Part shown: piece by piece, positions 7,154 to 16,400 of the stretch | How positions within the stretch are numbered: the first letter of the stretch is position 1 | Layout: every line of letters starts with the position of its first letter | Source: Brumimicrobium sp051745635 | GTDB lineage: Bacteria > Bacteroidota > Bacteroidia > Flavobacteriales_D > Crocinitomicaceae | NCBI GenBank assembly: GCA_051745635.1 | Contig: JBNJEH010000060.1 | Span: 1-19,088 of the forward strand | Length of the DNA: 19,088 nucleotides | Reading direction: 5' to 3' | Notes under the pieces: model-generated | Told to the model about the DNA's origin: nothing | Database searches by the model: none | The model's input: only the letters and a program-made list of their open reading frames with translations | Made by a program: the position numbers and the translations under genes

Positions 7154-7539
7154 GCTTCTCGTATTGATTTAGCTATTGATTCCATCTCGTCTTCTGTCAA
7201 TTTAAGCTTTTCTTTTCCAAAATCCATATCCGTAATACCATTAATAGGCATTAGGTGAACATGGGCGTGCGGTACTTCCAAACCAATGACTGACACACCT
7301 ACTCTATCACAATCAAAAACGCGATCCAATTTTTGCGCTACATGCTTTGCAAAATTCATCAAATCGGCAAGCTGGTCGTTACTCAAGTCGAAAATATAAT
7401 CCGTTTCAATTTTGGGAACTACGAGTACATGACCGCGCGTGACGGGTTCAATGTCGAGAAAAGCATAACAATTTTCGCTTTCAGCAACTTTGTAACTCGG
7501 GATATCTCCCTGAATTATTTTTGTAAAGATGGTACTCAT
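7150..7539 (-). CDS. HIT-family (histidine triad) nucleotide-binding protein
   Basis: A 129-aa cytoplasmic protein of the HINT branch, which hydrolyses nucleoside phosphoramidates or adenylates. The catalytic histidine triad is seen at residues 91-95 as HAHVH within VPHAHVHLMPI; the upstream segment FTKIIQGDIPSYKV (residues 5-18) is also characteristic of HINT proteins, although the often-present Cys of the xCx motif is absent at the N-terminus. Length is normal for the family. Its ATG overlaps the stop of greA in an ATGA tetranucleotide (7536-7539), so the two are translationally coupled. Its TAG shares a CTAG with the TAG of convergent ruvC. The physiological substrate is not known from sequence. 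Confidence 0.93.
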   Translation of the reverse strand: MSTIFTKIIQGDIPSYKVAESENCYAFLDIEPVTRGHVLVVPKIETDYIFDLSNDQLADLMNFAKHVAQKLDRVFDCDRVGVSVIGLEVPHAHVHLMPINGITDMDFGKEKLKLTEDEMESIAKSIREA

Positions 7540-8012
7540 TCTCTTGTAATTTCTAGCACTTCGAACTGTATAATACCGTTCGGCGTTTCAATATCAGCCA
7601 CATCACCGACAGATTTACCAAGTAATCCTTTACCAATGGGAGAATCAACAGAGATCTTTTTGGCTTTGAGGTCCGCCTCATTTTCTGCTACCAACATATA
7701 CCGTTGTTCTGCACCGGTTTTTAGATTTTTAATTCGGACCGTAGACAAGATCAGGGCTTTGGAAGCATCTATTTCAGAATCATCAATGACACGCGCGTTA
7801 GCAATGACGTCTTTCAGTTTAGCGATCCGCATTTCCAGGATTCCCTGAGCCTCTTTAGCCGCGTCATATTCGGCATTCTCAGAAAGATCTCCCTTATCCC
7901 GTGCCTCACCAATTTGCTGCGAAATCTTGGGACGCTCCACGGCTTCCATCTCGTGCAATTCGTCTTTCAATTTTTTTAAACCCTCTTCTGTATAGTAATT
8001 TATTTTGGACAT
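7536..8012 (-). CDS. greA: Transcription elongation factor GreA
   Basis: Rescues backtracked RNA polymerase by stimulating cleavage of the transcript 3' end through the secondary channel. The 158-aa length is standard. The N-terminal antiparallel coiled coil (residues of about 8-75) carries the tip motif GDLSENAEYDAAKE with the acidic residues Asp42 and Glu45 that position the catalytic metal. The C-terminal FKBP-like domain ends with the typical GLLGKSVGDVADIETPNG. It leads a two-gene unit with the HIT gene through a 4-nt stop/start overlap. The leader of 50-60 nt contains a strong hairpin followed by a U-run, placed right where the predicted transcript starts. Confidence 0.96.
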   Translation of the reverse strand: MSKINYYTEEGLKKLKDELHEMEAVERPKISQQIGEARDKGDLSENAEYDAAKEAQGILEMRIAKLKDVIANARVIDDSEIDASKALILSTVRIKNLKTGAEQRYMLVAENEADLKAKKISVDSPIGKGLLGKSVGDVADIETPNGIIQFEVLEITRE

Positions 8013-8020
8013 GATGAATC

Positions 8021-8066
8021 ATTTATTAAAACAAAAAACAAGAGAGCCGTTAGACCCTCCTGTTTT
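8021..8066 (-). terminator. Rho-independent terminator after the PorV/Q-like gene
   Basis: On the minus strand a 12-bp stem (arms 8055-8066 and 8035-8046, including two G-U pairs) encloses an 8-nt loop (8047-8054) and runs into a T-rich tract (TTTTTTGTTTT). On the plus strand the two G-U pairs become A-C mismatches and the T-run is poor, so the signal is oriented leftward. It lies 24 bp past the stop of the PorV/Q-like gene, where the three-gene operon should end, and inside the leader of greA. Confidence 0.75.
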
Positions 8067-8068
8067 AA

Positions 8069-8099
8069 CAAATATAATATAAAATTTTCTTATTTCAGA
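8069..8099 (-). promoter_or_regulatory. Probable greA promoter
   Basis: The minus strand has TATATTTG (8069-8076), an exact TAnnTTTG match, with TCTG (8096-8099, three of four bases of TTTG) exactly 19 nt upstream. The -33 element overlaps the last codons of the PorV/Q-like gene. Expected transcription start is about 8065, the first bases of the terminator-like hairpin. Confidence 0.55.
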
Positions 8100-9148
8100 C
8101 TCAATGTCACTCCAAAGGTGTGAATTAATCCAAAAGGATTTGAAGAACGCACAGCGTATTCAAAGCCCATAGGCGTTTTCTTTTCACCGAGCAGTGCGTC
8201 AACTGAGAATCCAGCTGTTAAACCAGTCAGACTGTTTGTAGATAAATCTCTATCGAAAATATCCTTTTCACCAATGAATCCGGCCCGTACATTGATTGCC
8301 GCCTTTTCCAGTGACATGCCATAGTCTAAACCAACATTAAATTGGTCATTCGTGTAAGAATTAGCGTGAAACGATGCAGCGGCAGTCAGTTTACTGTCCT
8401 CGCTGAAAATAAAATCGTACGAACCGCCAATACCTAGCAAAGAGGGCATTTCGAAAGAAGCAGGACGTTGCTGCAGTGTCGCATTCCCTCCGGTAGACTC
8501 ATAAAATATCTCCTGTCCGAGACCATCACCATCAAACTGCATTGGCGTTCCCACATTCTTAAGTGTAATACCAAATTTTACGTGATCCTGCTCACCGGTA
8601 ACGTAGCGAACACCCGCATCAAATGCAACACCTGTCGCTTTGAGGTTTGAGATATTCTCATTTACAACCTTCATGGTAATACCTGCAAAGATAGAATTTG
8701 AGAACTCACGGGCATAGGACAAGTTAATGATGTTTTTTCGCGGGCTGAATTCACCGATTCCACCTTCAGGCAGATCTGCAGTCGTACGCTGAATATCGCC
8801 AAACCCGAAAGATTGAACACTCATGGCAACAACACTTTGGTTACCCACACGCTGAGCGATACCAGCTGCATTTAATGAAATATCTGCACTACCCAGCCAA
8901 TTGGAATAGTTGAATTTAATCTGAGTTCTATCCGTAAAAGCTAAGCCCGCTACATTCATAAACTGGGCTTCCAGTCCATTCGTTGAAGCGATACCTGCAC
9001 TACCAAAAGCAGTAGATCGCGCCCATGGATTCACCAACAGCTCCGCAGCTCCGGCGGAACCAATTCGGTCTTCATTACCGGCCATCACGACAGACGAGAC
9101 TGTCAATGCACCAGCTAACAAAGATCCTTTAATTATTGACTTCATCAT
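8090..9148 (-). CDS. PorV/PorQ-family outer-membrane protein
   Basis: A 352-aa predicted outer-membrane beta-barrel. A Sec signal peptide covers residues of about 1-23 (cleavage near VMAG/NEDR). The segment NPWARSTAFGSAGIAS followed by MNVAGLAF matches the start of the PorV/PorQ family (which typically shows a GmGgA element and then NPAGLA), here with Val replacing the Pro. The remainder alternates short hydrophobic strands with Gly/Asn/Asp turns and ends in a typical strand (FGVTLSLK). PorV is the T9SS shuttle protein that takes cargo from the translocon to the attachment complex; PorQ-like paralogues are less understood. It is the last gene of the operon, 29 bp after a T9SS cargo gene, so a dedicated carrier or anchor for that cargo is a reasonable inference. 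Start may be either of two adjacent ATGs (9148 or 9145). Confidence 0.82.
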   Translation of the reverse strand: MMKSIIKGSLLAGALTVSSVVMAGNEDRIGSAGAAELLVNPWARSTAFGSAGIASTNGLEAQFMNVAGLAFTDRTQIKFNYSNWLGSADISLNAAGIAQRVGNQSVVAMSVQSFGFGDIQRTTADLPEGGIGEFSPRKNIINLSYAREFSNSIFAGITMKVVNENISNLKATGVAFDAGVRYVTGEQDHVKFGITLKNVGTPMQFDGDGLGQEIFYESTGGNATLQQRPASFEMPSLLGIGGSYDFIFSEDSKLTAAASFHANSYTNDQFNVGLDYGMSLEKAAINVRAGFIGEKDIFDRDLSTNSLTGLTAGFSVDALLGEKKTPMGFEYAVRSSNPFGLIHTFGVTLSLK

Positions 9149-9177
9149 ATCTAAAATTTCGTTTTAAAATCTTATTA

Positions 9178-12100
9178 CTACAAGTTTTCTAAATCTGGTT
9201 GACGCAATCCACCGAAGAATTTCACGACGCGTTCGCCAACACCTTCAACATCAACGTGAATAAGGTAAACCCCACCAGAAACCGGAATGTTATCAGAATT
9301 CTTGAGATCCCAGTCGATCGATGTTATCGGACTATCCTTATCGTACGAGCGAATTAGTTTACCCGAAACATCATAAATCCGAACTTTACAACGCTCTGGC
9401 AAATTGGTGATTTTCACACGTGTATCCAACTTCGAAGTTTCATACTGAGAATATGCGTAATACGGATTAGGAACTACGTTTATTAAGTCAAGAGCATCTG
9501 CCAATGTTTCCGTATCTCCTCTCTGCGTACCCTGATTATCCATATTCCATTCGTATGTAGGTCTGCCATCATTTACACCCGTTTTCGTGTACTCTTCGTA
9601 TTCCTTGTTTATACGTAATCGTAGTCGAACATCTGTCGACAAGAACTCAGCGTCCGGGGCTAACATTGGCTGCATCACCCACGAGAGATTCTTATAGACA
9701 TCACGATAACCAGCTGAAGTCTCTTCAGATAATTTTTCATGAATATACTCTCCACCATCATATTCTGGCATGCCCTCACCTTCTCTGGCAAACACATAGA
9801 TTGTGTGCTGACCTCCAAGAAGAGGGCTACCAATAGAGTTAAAGAATTCAGAAGTTGGGTTCCATATCATATCTGCTCCATTCTGTCCAGACAAGAACGA
9901 GTTTTCACAGTAGGCCATATTTACGCGACGACCCGTTTCCACGTCAATCGCATATCCAGGGAACCATCCCATACCAGTAGGGGTATTACCATCAGGATCC
10001 GCCTCTGAAGAATTATACCCAGCGTCGCCAGCTTGTCGCCCATTTTTATCGATCGAAGGACTTTGACGCAACATACCAGCTTGACCGTCATTTACAGACA
10101 AATCAGGATCATCATTTAACTCAATCACCGGACATCGTGTCCACTTCGATTTGTCAGAAGTAACTACAACATCAACACCAGGTTGGTACACAGATGTGAG
10201 CTCTGAAAGCGCAAGGGAAATAAAGGCATTCTGCGCTAAAATAGGAGAACCTGGCACTCCAATAGCGTTATAGGAACACCCGTTAAACCTTGCTAATTGA
10301 CCAATAGTCACTGTACCTTCGATGAGGTTGGCAAATAATTTATCGGGATCCCTTCCTGCCAAATCAGGGTAACAACAAGGGTCATTAATACCTTGATTTG
10401 GCAAACAATCATCTGGATCAACTGGACTGAAATCACCAGAGGTAATCCAATTTTGTGGCGTATAGCTGTCAACATCAGGTACACCAACGAGCCATCTTTT
10501 TGAACTATCGGCAAAATCAATCGAACTCTCTATAGGCTTTGCAATTCTATCTCTATATGCACAGTTATCACCACCATTGGCACATGGATAACCGACCTGT
10601 TCAATAGCTACCGAAATACCCCAATCCGGGATAAGTTGTTCATTTTTCGTTTCTATCGTACGGTCAGACGTAATCGTTCCGAGCAATTCACCACCTTTGT
10701 CATCGTAACGGCTAAGTGTCCAGCTTGCAGTATCGATCTCATCATAATTATTAAAATCCAGGCGGAAATAACCATCAACGAGATTCAATGGATCAATCAC
10801 TTTGATATCTATGGGACCAGCATCTACTCTATAAGTAGGAGCATCTATAGATCCATTCTCGACAATAAAGTTCTCCGAAGCCTCTGTTAGATCAACTGCA
10901 CGATTTCCATTACCCCGACCATCTAAAGTTGTAATCTCCGGGCTGGATCCATAAGGCAAACCAGCCACTGCACCATCAAAACGAGGAGCAGGATTGTGAG
11001 GTATACCCGCCACAGGTTTAATGGCCGTACCGTCTGCTGCTAATCGCGAACTGATATATGGTATCTTTTGTCCATCAATCAACTCCTCATCATTGGGATC
11101 ATAAGGTTTAAATTCATTGTGCGCATATGCAATTGCCACGTAGTAGTACGTCTTGTGATTCACAAGTTTTGGCGTTCCACTTGCAAATGCATCTTCTTCT
11201 ATTTGAAAAGAATGTTGAATTCCTCTGTTTTCTCCATCAACTTTTTCTACCGGAACTGAGAACCCAAGAGCCTCATCAAATTCAAAATTAATAATGCGAC
11301 TTACATCATTCTCGACATCACATTGAGCGACTAATCGGGCTTTATCGATATCGCCAATATCACCAACACCCGCTTCAGCATCACTCATTTGATAAATTTG
11401 ATACCCTTCAAATCTGTAGGTTTTATCAATAGAAGAACCATCTACCGGATCTACGATATTGATATTATCCTCTTCCGCATAAGACTCATCGACATTATTA
11501 CCGATTGGATTATCGATCAATAACACGAGTTCGTTTTCAAGTTCAACAATTTCCAGAATCGGAGCACTTGGCGGATCCAGAATCTCAAAACAGTTATCAA
11601 ACAATGCTTGAGCTTTAGTGTCATTTTGACGCAACACTTCAACAGATGCAAAAGAGTTACCTTCAAACGACCGACCGTAAACAACACCAACTGTAAGGTT
11701 GTTGATCGCACCTGGCGTTAACGTAAATGGACCAGCAGACTGCAAGAAACGTCGGTCACCCTGGTCATTTGAATTGCCATTTCCGTCCGTGTTTGTCTCA
11801 GACCAATCCCAGCCCATGTCCTGTCCTTCGGTACCGAAGTTCAATGGGTCTGTATCTCCTGGATAACAATATGCCGCTTCAACACTTGTTAAACCAGTTG
11901 AACCCGAGTAACCCGAACCACCATAAAAAATAGGAGAATTATCCCTCCAAAAACCAGTCATGTAATTATAGTAATCCGAAGGTGATTGAGGATCCAATGT
12001 TCCGGAAGGGAAACCGAGACCCCCGCGGTTATAATAATTAAACCTTCTCATTCCAAAACGCTCATTATCGACAATCCCATCTGAGTACCCTATACCAATA

Positions 12101-13386
12101 CCGTCATAAACAATTCCGTTCCCGGATAAAGCTTCGTTTACCGTGGGCACTACAAGCTCTGTACTTCCATCGGGCTGTTCTTCTAAACGTGGCCCGACAT
12201 TATCCAGGTTATCCGCATCCTGATAAGGTCCTTCAAAATAATCGACACCAACAGCGGGAGGGTTATCACCGTATCCGGGAGCTCCGTTTCCTCCAGGGTC
12301 ATTATTAGTTGCATTATAAGCGTAACCTAACCCTCTGGATACATCGCACCCAACAAAGTCATCGTCAGCAAACCCGACATCCGCATCTACGTACTGCGTA
12401 AAATACGTGTCGAACAACGTTTGCGTACTGCGATTGATCATCTCGTAATTATAAAATGTCATGCGGTTTACTTCGTCATTGGTAGCGAATGAAAAGGCTT
12501 GCGCTCGAATTTCCATACCGATAGGATCAGCACCAGTTTCCGTGTGAATGTTTCCTTTATCGTTGAACACCCACCAGTTCGTCTTATCTCCAAACAAAGT
12601 GACCCGGCGGTCAATTCCACACTCTACATCGTCGCGATCTAAAATATCATCAAACCACGGGATATCACCCTGCGAAGGGTCGTATACACCATCTCCGGAA
12701 CCACCCTGGCTCGGATAGTCATAAAACGGTGCCAGATAAAAATCCTGTCCGCGCGAAACATCGCCGTGAGCAGGCCAGTTATTTATTCTATTGATAGCGT
12801 CATTACTAATCGTAAATTCGTCGTCGCAATTTGGATCTTGATTACACTCAAAAATACGCGTAAAAGCAATAACCTCAGCTTTTGAAATAGTAAAGAACTT
12901 ATCGTACTGATCACACACATCAGGATCGATCGTTGCTTCGCCAAAATCGCGCGTAGCGTTAAATCCTACCGGTTGTGTGGGATCATAATTCCCAGATCCA
13001 ACAGTTTGTGATAGAGGGCCGGCCCAAAAGTCATTACCTTGTCTAAACTTGACCGCAGCTAACTTTAACTGACCATTGACATCGACACCCCCCATCCAGA
13101 TGGAGCCTGCAAAGATCACGTGATTGTTACCTTCAGCAGGGACCTCATAAGAGGCAGAACCATTCTGTCTATTTTGCCAAAGTGAACCACCGACTTCAAC
13201 GAGTGCACGAACGTCGTTAAATTCCATAAACAAACGCGCGTTCGATGGCGGACAGTTCGCTTTTTGATAAGCTTCCTGATCAGCATTCAAATCTGGTTTA
13301 CCGGACTCATTCGGAGTAGGTAACCTTCTAGCATCAACTTCAAAGATTGAAGTTACTAGTAAAACTGCTATTAATAAAAATCTCAT
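9178..13386 (-). CDS. Giant T9SS-secreted surface protein with C-terminal sorting domain
   Basis: A 1402-aa exported protein. The signal peptide is residues of about 1-19 (hydrophobic LLIAVLLVTSIF, cleavage near VDA). The last ~105 residues form a T9SS type A/FlgD-Ig-like sorting domain: VVPNPYYAYSQYE near 1302, VKITNLPERCKVRIYDVSGK, then PVSGGVYLIHVDV. T9SS would export it and normally remove this domain on attachment or release. The ectodomain is rich in Asp, Asn, Gly and Tyr and contains elements I recall from a widespread uncharacterised Bacteroidota family: FAGSIWMGGVDVNGQLKLAA near 91, PPAVGVDYFEGP near 380, MTGFWRDNSPIFYGGSGY near 474 and SDKSKWTRCPVIE near 1083. Several Cys pairs, including an adjacent CC, suggest disulphides. 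No catalytic motif was recognised. A tail of about 12 residues (FFGGLRQPDLENL) continues past the usual end of the sorting domain. Confidence 0.85.
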   Translation of the reverse strand: MRFLLIAVLLVTSIFEVDARRLPTPNESGKPDLNADQEAYQKANCPPSNARLFMEFNDVRALVEVGGSLWQNRQNGSASYEVPAEGNNHVIFAGSIWMGGVDVNGQLKLAAVKFRQGNDFWAGPLSQTVGSGNYDPTQPVGFNATRDFGEATIDPDVCDQYDKFFTISKAEVIAFTRIFECNQDPNCDDEFTISNDAINRINNWPAHGDVSRGQDFYLAPFYDYPSQGGSGDGVYDPSQGDIPWFDDILDRDDVECGIDRRVTLFGDKTNWWVFNDKGNIHTETGADPIGMEIRAQAFSFATNDEVNRMTFYNYEMINRSTQTLFDTYFTQYVDADVGFADDDFVGCDVSRGLGYAYNATNNDPGGNGAPGYGDNPPAVGVDYFEGPYQDADNLDNVGPRLEEQPDGSTELVVPTVNEALSGNGIVYDGIGIGYSDGIVDNERFGMRRFNYYNRGGLGFPSGTLDPQSPSDYYNYMTGFWRDNSPIFYGGSGYSGSTGLTSVEAAYCYPGDTDPLNFGTEGQDMGWDWSETNTDGNGNSNDQGDRRFLQSAGPFTLTPGAINNLTVGVVYGRSFEGNSFASVEVLRQNDTKAQALFDNCFEILDPPSAPILEIVELENELVLLIDNPIGNNVDESYAEEDNINIVDPVDGSSIDKTYRFEGYQIYQMSDAEAGVGDIGDIDKARLVAQCDVENDVSRIINFEFDEALGFSVPVEKVDGENRGIQHSFQIEEDAFASGTPKLVNHKTYYYVAIAYAHNEFKPYDPNDEELIDGQKIPYISSRLAADGTAIKPVAGIPHNPAPRFDGAVAGLPYGSSPEITTLDGRGNGNRAVDLTEASENFIVENGSIDAPTYRVDAGPIDIKVIDPLNLVDGYFRLDFNNYDEIDTASWTLSRYDDKGGELLGTITSDRTIETKNEQLIPDWGISVAIEQVGYPCANGGDNCAYRDRIAKPIESSIDFADSSKRWLVGVPDVDSYTPQNWITSGDFSPVDPDDCLPNQGINDPCCYPDLAGRDPDKLFANLIEGTVTIGQLARFNGCSYNAIGVPGSPILAQNAFISLALSELTSVYQPGVDVVVTSDKSKWTRCPVIELNDDPDLSVNDGQAGMLRQSPSIDKNGRQAGDAGYNSSEADPDGNTPTGMGWFPGYAIDVETGRRVNMAYCENSFLSGQNGADMIWNPTSEFFNSIGSPLLGGQHTIYVFAREGEGMPEYDGGEYIHEKLSEETSAGYRDVYKNLSWVMQPMLAPDAEFLSTDVRLRLRINKEYEEYTKTGVNDGRPTYEWNMDNQGTQRGDTETLADALDLINVVPNPYYAYSQYETSKLDTRVKITNLPERCKVRIYDVSGKLIRSYDKDSPITSIDWDLKNSDNIPVSGGVYLIHVDVEGVGERVVKFFGGLRQPDLENL

Positions 13387-13405
13387 AATTACGATAATTT
13401 ACTAT

Positions 13406-16400
13406 TTAAAAATCAAATTTTACACCTAAACGAATCGTTCTCGGACGGCTAATGTTAAATGGATTCGCCATAAACATGCTGTATAAATCGCGGTATGACT
13501 GTTCATCTAACTGGTTTTGTATAGTCGTTTGCCACTGTGCAGCAGCAAGGAATCCGTCATCATCCGGAACACCCGTAGCCCGGTACACATTGATTACGTT
13601 GAATTGATTGAAAAGGTTGGTCGCACGAACGTATACATTCAAGAACGCGCGTTTTTTCTTTTCTCCTTCCTTACCAAACTCAAGATTAAATGTACGGTCT
13701 AGCTGTAAGTCAAGTCGGTACGTCCAGGGCTTTCGCGAACCGTTCAATCCACCCACGAGTTGTGGTGTACCACCGCCGGCAGCTGAAGGTGTTATATTCT
13801 TCTGGCGCGAATATGGTTCTCCTGAATTGATCCTTGTGATCACATTCAAACCTGTGTTTTCGAGAATATTTACATCCTTTACGACTGGACCATTGTAGTC
13901 TTTACCTTGTCCATATCTGTAATCCAGGGTAATGGAGAATGCGTGTCGCTGATCATAAGAAAATGGGTAAACATTTCTCAAATCAGGTTGATTCGAATTC
14001 ACAAAGCTCAACGCTGAATTGGGGTCAGAACCCGTTCCATTTGCAAACTGTAACGTATAGTTGGCTGTCATTCTGATATTACCCGTTCTGCGAAGGTCGT
14101 ACTCTACTGTCAAACCTTTCACTGTACCGAAATCGCGGTTACCATAGGTGCGATAAGTGGACGGGTAAGCCTCAAAAATATTCCGTACCTGAACCATGTC
14201 GCGCAATTCACGATAAAAGGCATTGAACTTAAGTGACGAAGTTCGTGTAATTACTTGCTGGAATCCAAAAGCATAGTCTATCGTTTTCTCCGGACGCAAG
14301 TTTGCATTGTTAATGATATTGTTTCTGTCCTGAACAAACTGATAGTCTAACGGCTCAAAACGCAATCCTGATGTTGGGCGTTTTGTTAAGATGTCATAGT
14401 TCGCAAAAAAGCTCGCTTCATCCGAGATGGGGAAAGAGAATGCAATACGTGGCATGAAATTGATCGCAACGTCATAATCTTTAAATGCATCTGCAGAAGG
14501 CGTCTCCTGCTCAGGGTTTAGCAACCATGGGGCGATACCGGCACTACCAGTAATAGTCGACGGATCTTGTGTTTCAATACCTTCGGCGTTAAACCAGGTC
14601 TCACCATCTCTAAACCCATTAATTTGTGTAGGATTATTGATATCGTTCACATAAACGACGTAATCGTCTTCAATACTTTCAGGAATATCTACCCAATCGT
14701 ATGTATTGGGATCATCCGCTTTCAATGCTTGTGCTTCTGAAGCCGATCGTGCGTTAAAGAACAAGTGCTGATCTTTCAATACAGGTTGGTTTGCATCAAA
14801 AACATCCACGCGAAGACCTACGTTGAAGATAATATCGTCAAACGAGAACTTATCCATAATGTATCCTGCGACGTAAGTCGGTTGGAAAGCTCCAATGAAT
14901 CGGCGATAGTTTCCGTTTTCATCTGTTTCGTTAAAGTACGCATTGATATCAGTGTTGCCCGACACGCGCTCACCCGTGTGGTCATAACCGTAATAAGAAA
15001 CAAAGTTCTGTCCCTGATTGAACAATTCATCAGGTGTAAACATATCCAACGAGAAAATATTTGGATCGTATGAGTCGATATCCACATAATCGTTTCCAGC
15101 CGGATCTAAACCAATTTCATTTCTAAAGTTGTAATCAAAAAATGTTTGCTCATCATTTTCGACGGCGCCTCCGTATTCACCATCACCTCCGTTGGCCGCG
15201 TATCCCGTATTCAAACGATCGTAAGTAACGCGCGGATACGTTCCGTAGAAATCGTAGGCCGCATCATTCTCATCCAACTCCGTAATGTGCGAGTTCATGT
15301 ATTGTCGAGCAACTTCCCAAATACCAATTGGTCCGAGGTTACCGTTACTCCATCCGCGATCCCAGCGTTGCTCAACTTCAACACCGAGCGAAATATTGTG
15401 ACCTCCAATTGATAAAGAGGCAGAACCTGTAAAGCGCAACTGCTCCGCTTCAACTTTTGAAAACCCGTTAAAAGGAGTACCAAGATTTTCCCAAAGACTG
15501 TAAACACTACCAGGTTGGTCGCCATTTCTCAAACCATTACCCTGCAATATCTGCGTTAAATTCTCGTAACGTCCGGCAGGATTCCCTTCATTGATATCGT
15601 AGTACTGACTCGTAATAGCCGCTAGTGACGGATTGATTTCTGAAGGCGTAAAATCTACCTGAACATCTCTAAAGCCGTCGTGAATCAAACTGTCATTCGC
15701 ATCGTTGAAAGAATATGTAGGACGGCGCGTAGTTTCAAAATACCCTACGTGACCGTAGTTAAACAAATTGTACTCGTGGTTCTCATCATAAGTCTTCCGG
15801 TCAGATTTTGAATAATCGACCATCAAGTTATAGTAAAAGCTCTCTACTTTGGAGCTGCTATTTTCATCATCGTTCTTAAACCGTTGTTGAAAACGACCAT
15901 AAACCCGCCAGTCCAGGCTACTATTATTTCCAAAGTTTTCGAAATTATACAGTGAATTTGAATAGTCGTAATTCTTACCAAAGTTGTAGTTCATCGATCC
16001 CCCGAATGTTAAATTCACCGTCGGACCCGTGTTTACATCAATTTTACCAGCACCTGAAATCCGCGTTCGTCGCGCATTCATTCTCCAGGGGGTCTTTTCG
16101 AAATCTTCCTGTCTCAAAAAGTCTGAGTTGTTAAAGTTACCCTCACCTCCGGAAGAAGGCCGCAATGGGTTTTCGAGTAATTCTTCCCGAACACCTTCCT
16201 TGATACGCCAAGCACCGTCAGCAAAAGGACGTGGATCTAACTGATCCCGGAAAGTAGCAGAAACTAAAAACCCGAGGATTGGTTCTGTTTTCTTTCCTGT
16301 AGAATCTTTTTTCATTAATAAGGGACCTGAAATCATACCTTCAAAAAGGTTGTAACCAAATTTGTCAAGTCCGTAAACCTGACCGTCATACCCCAATGGA

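Noticed and set aside
7333..7848. 171-codon open frame on the plus strand
   Set aside because: It lies antisense across the confidently identified HIT and greA genes and has no recognisable domain; it is a shadow frame.
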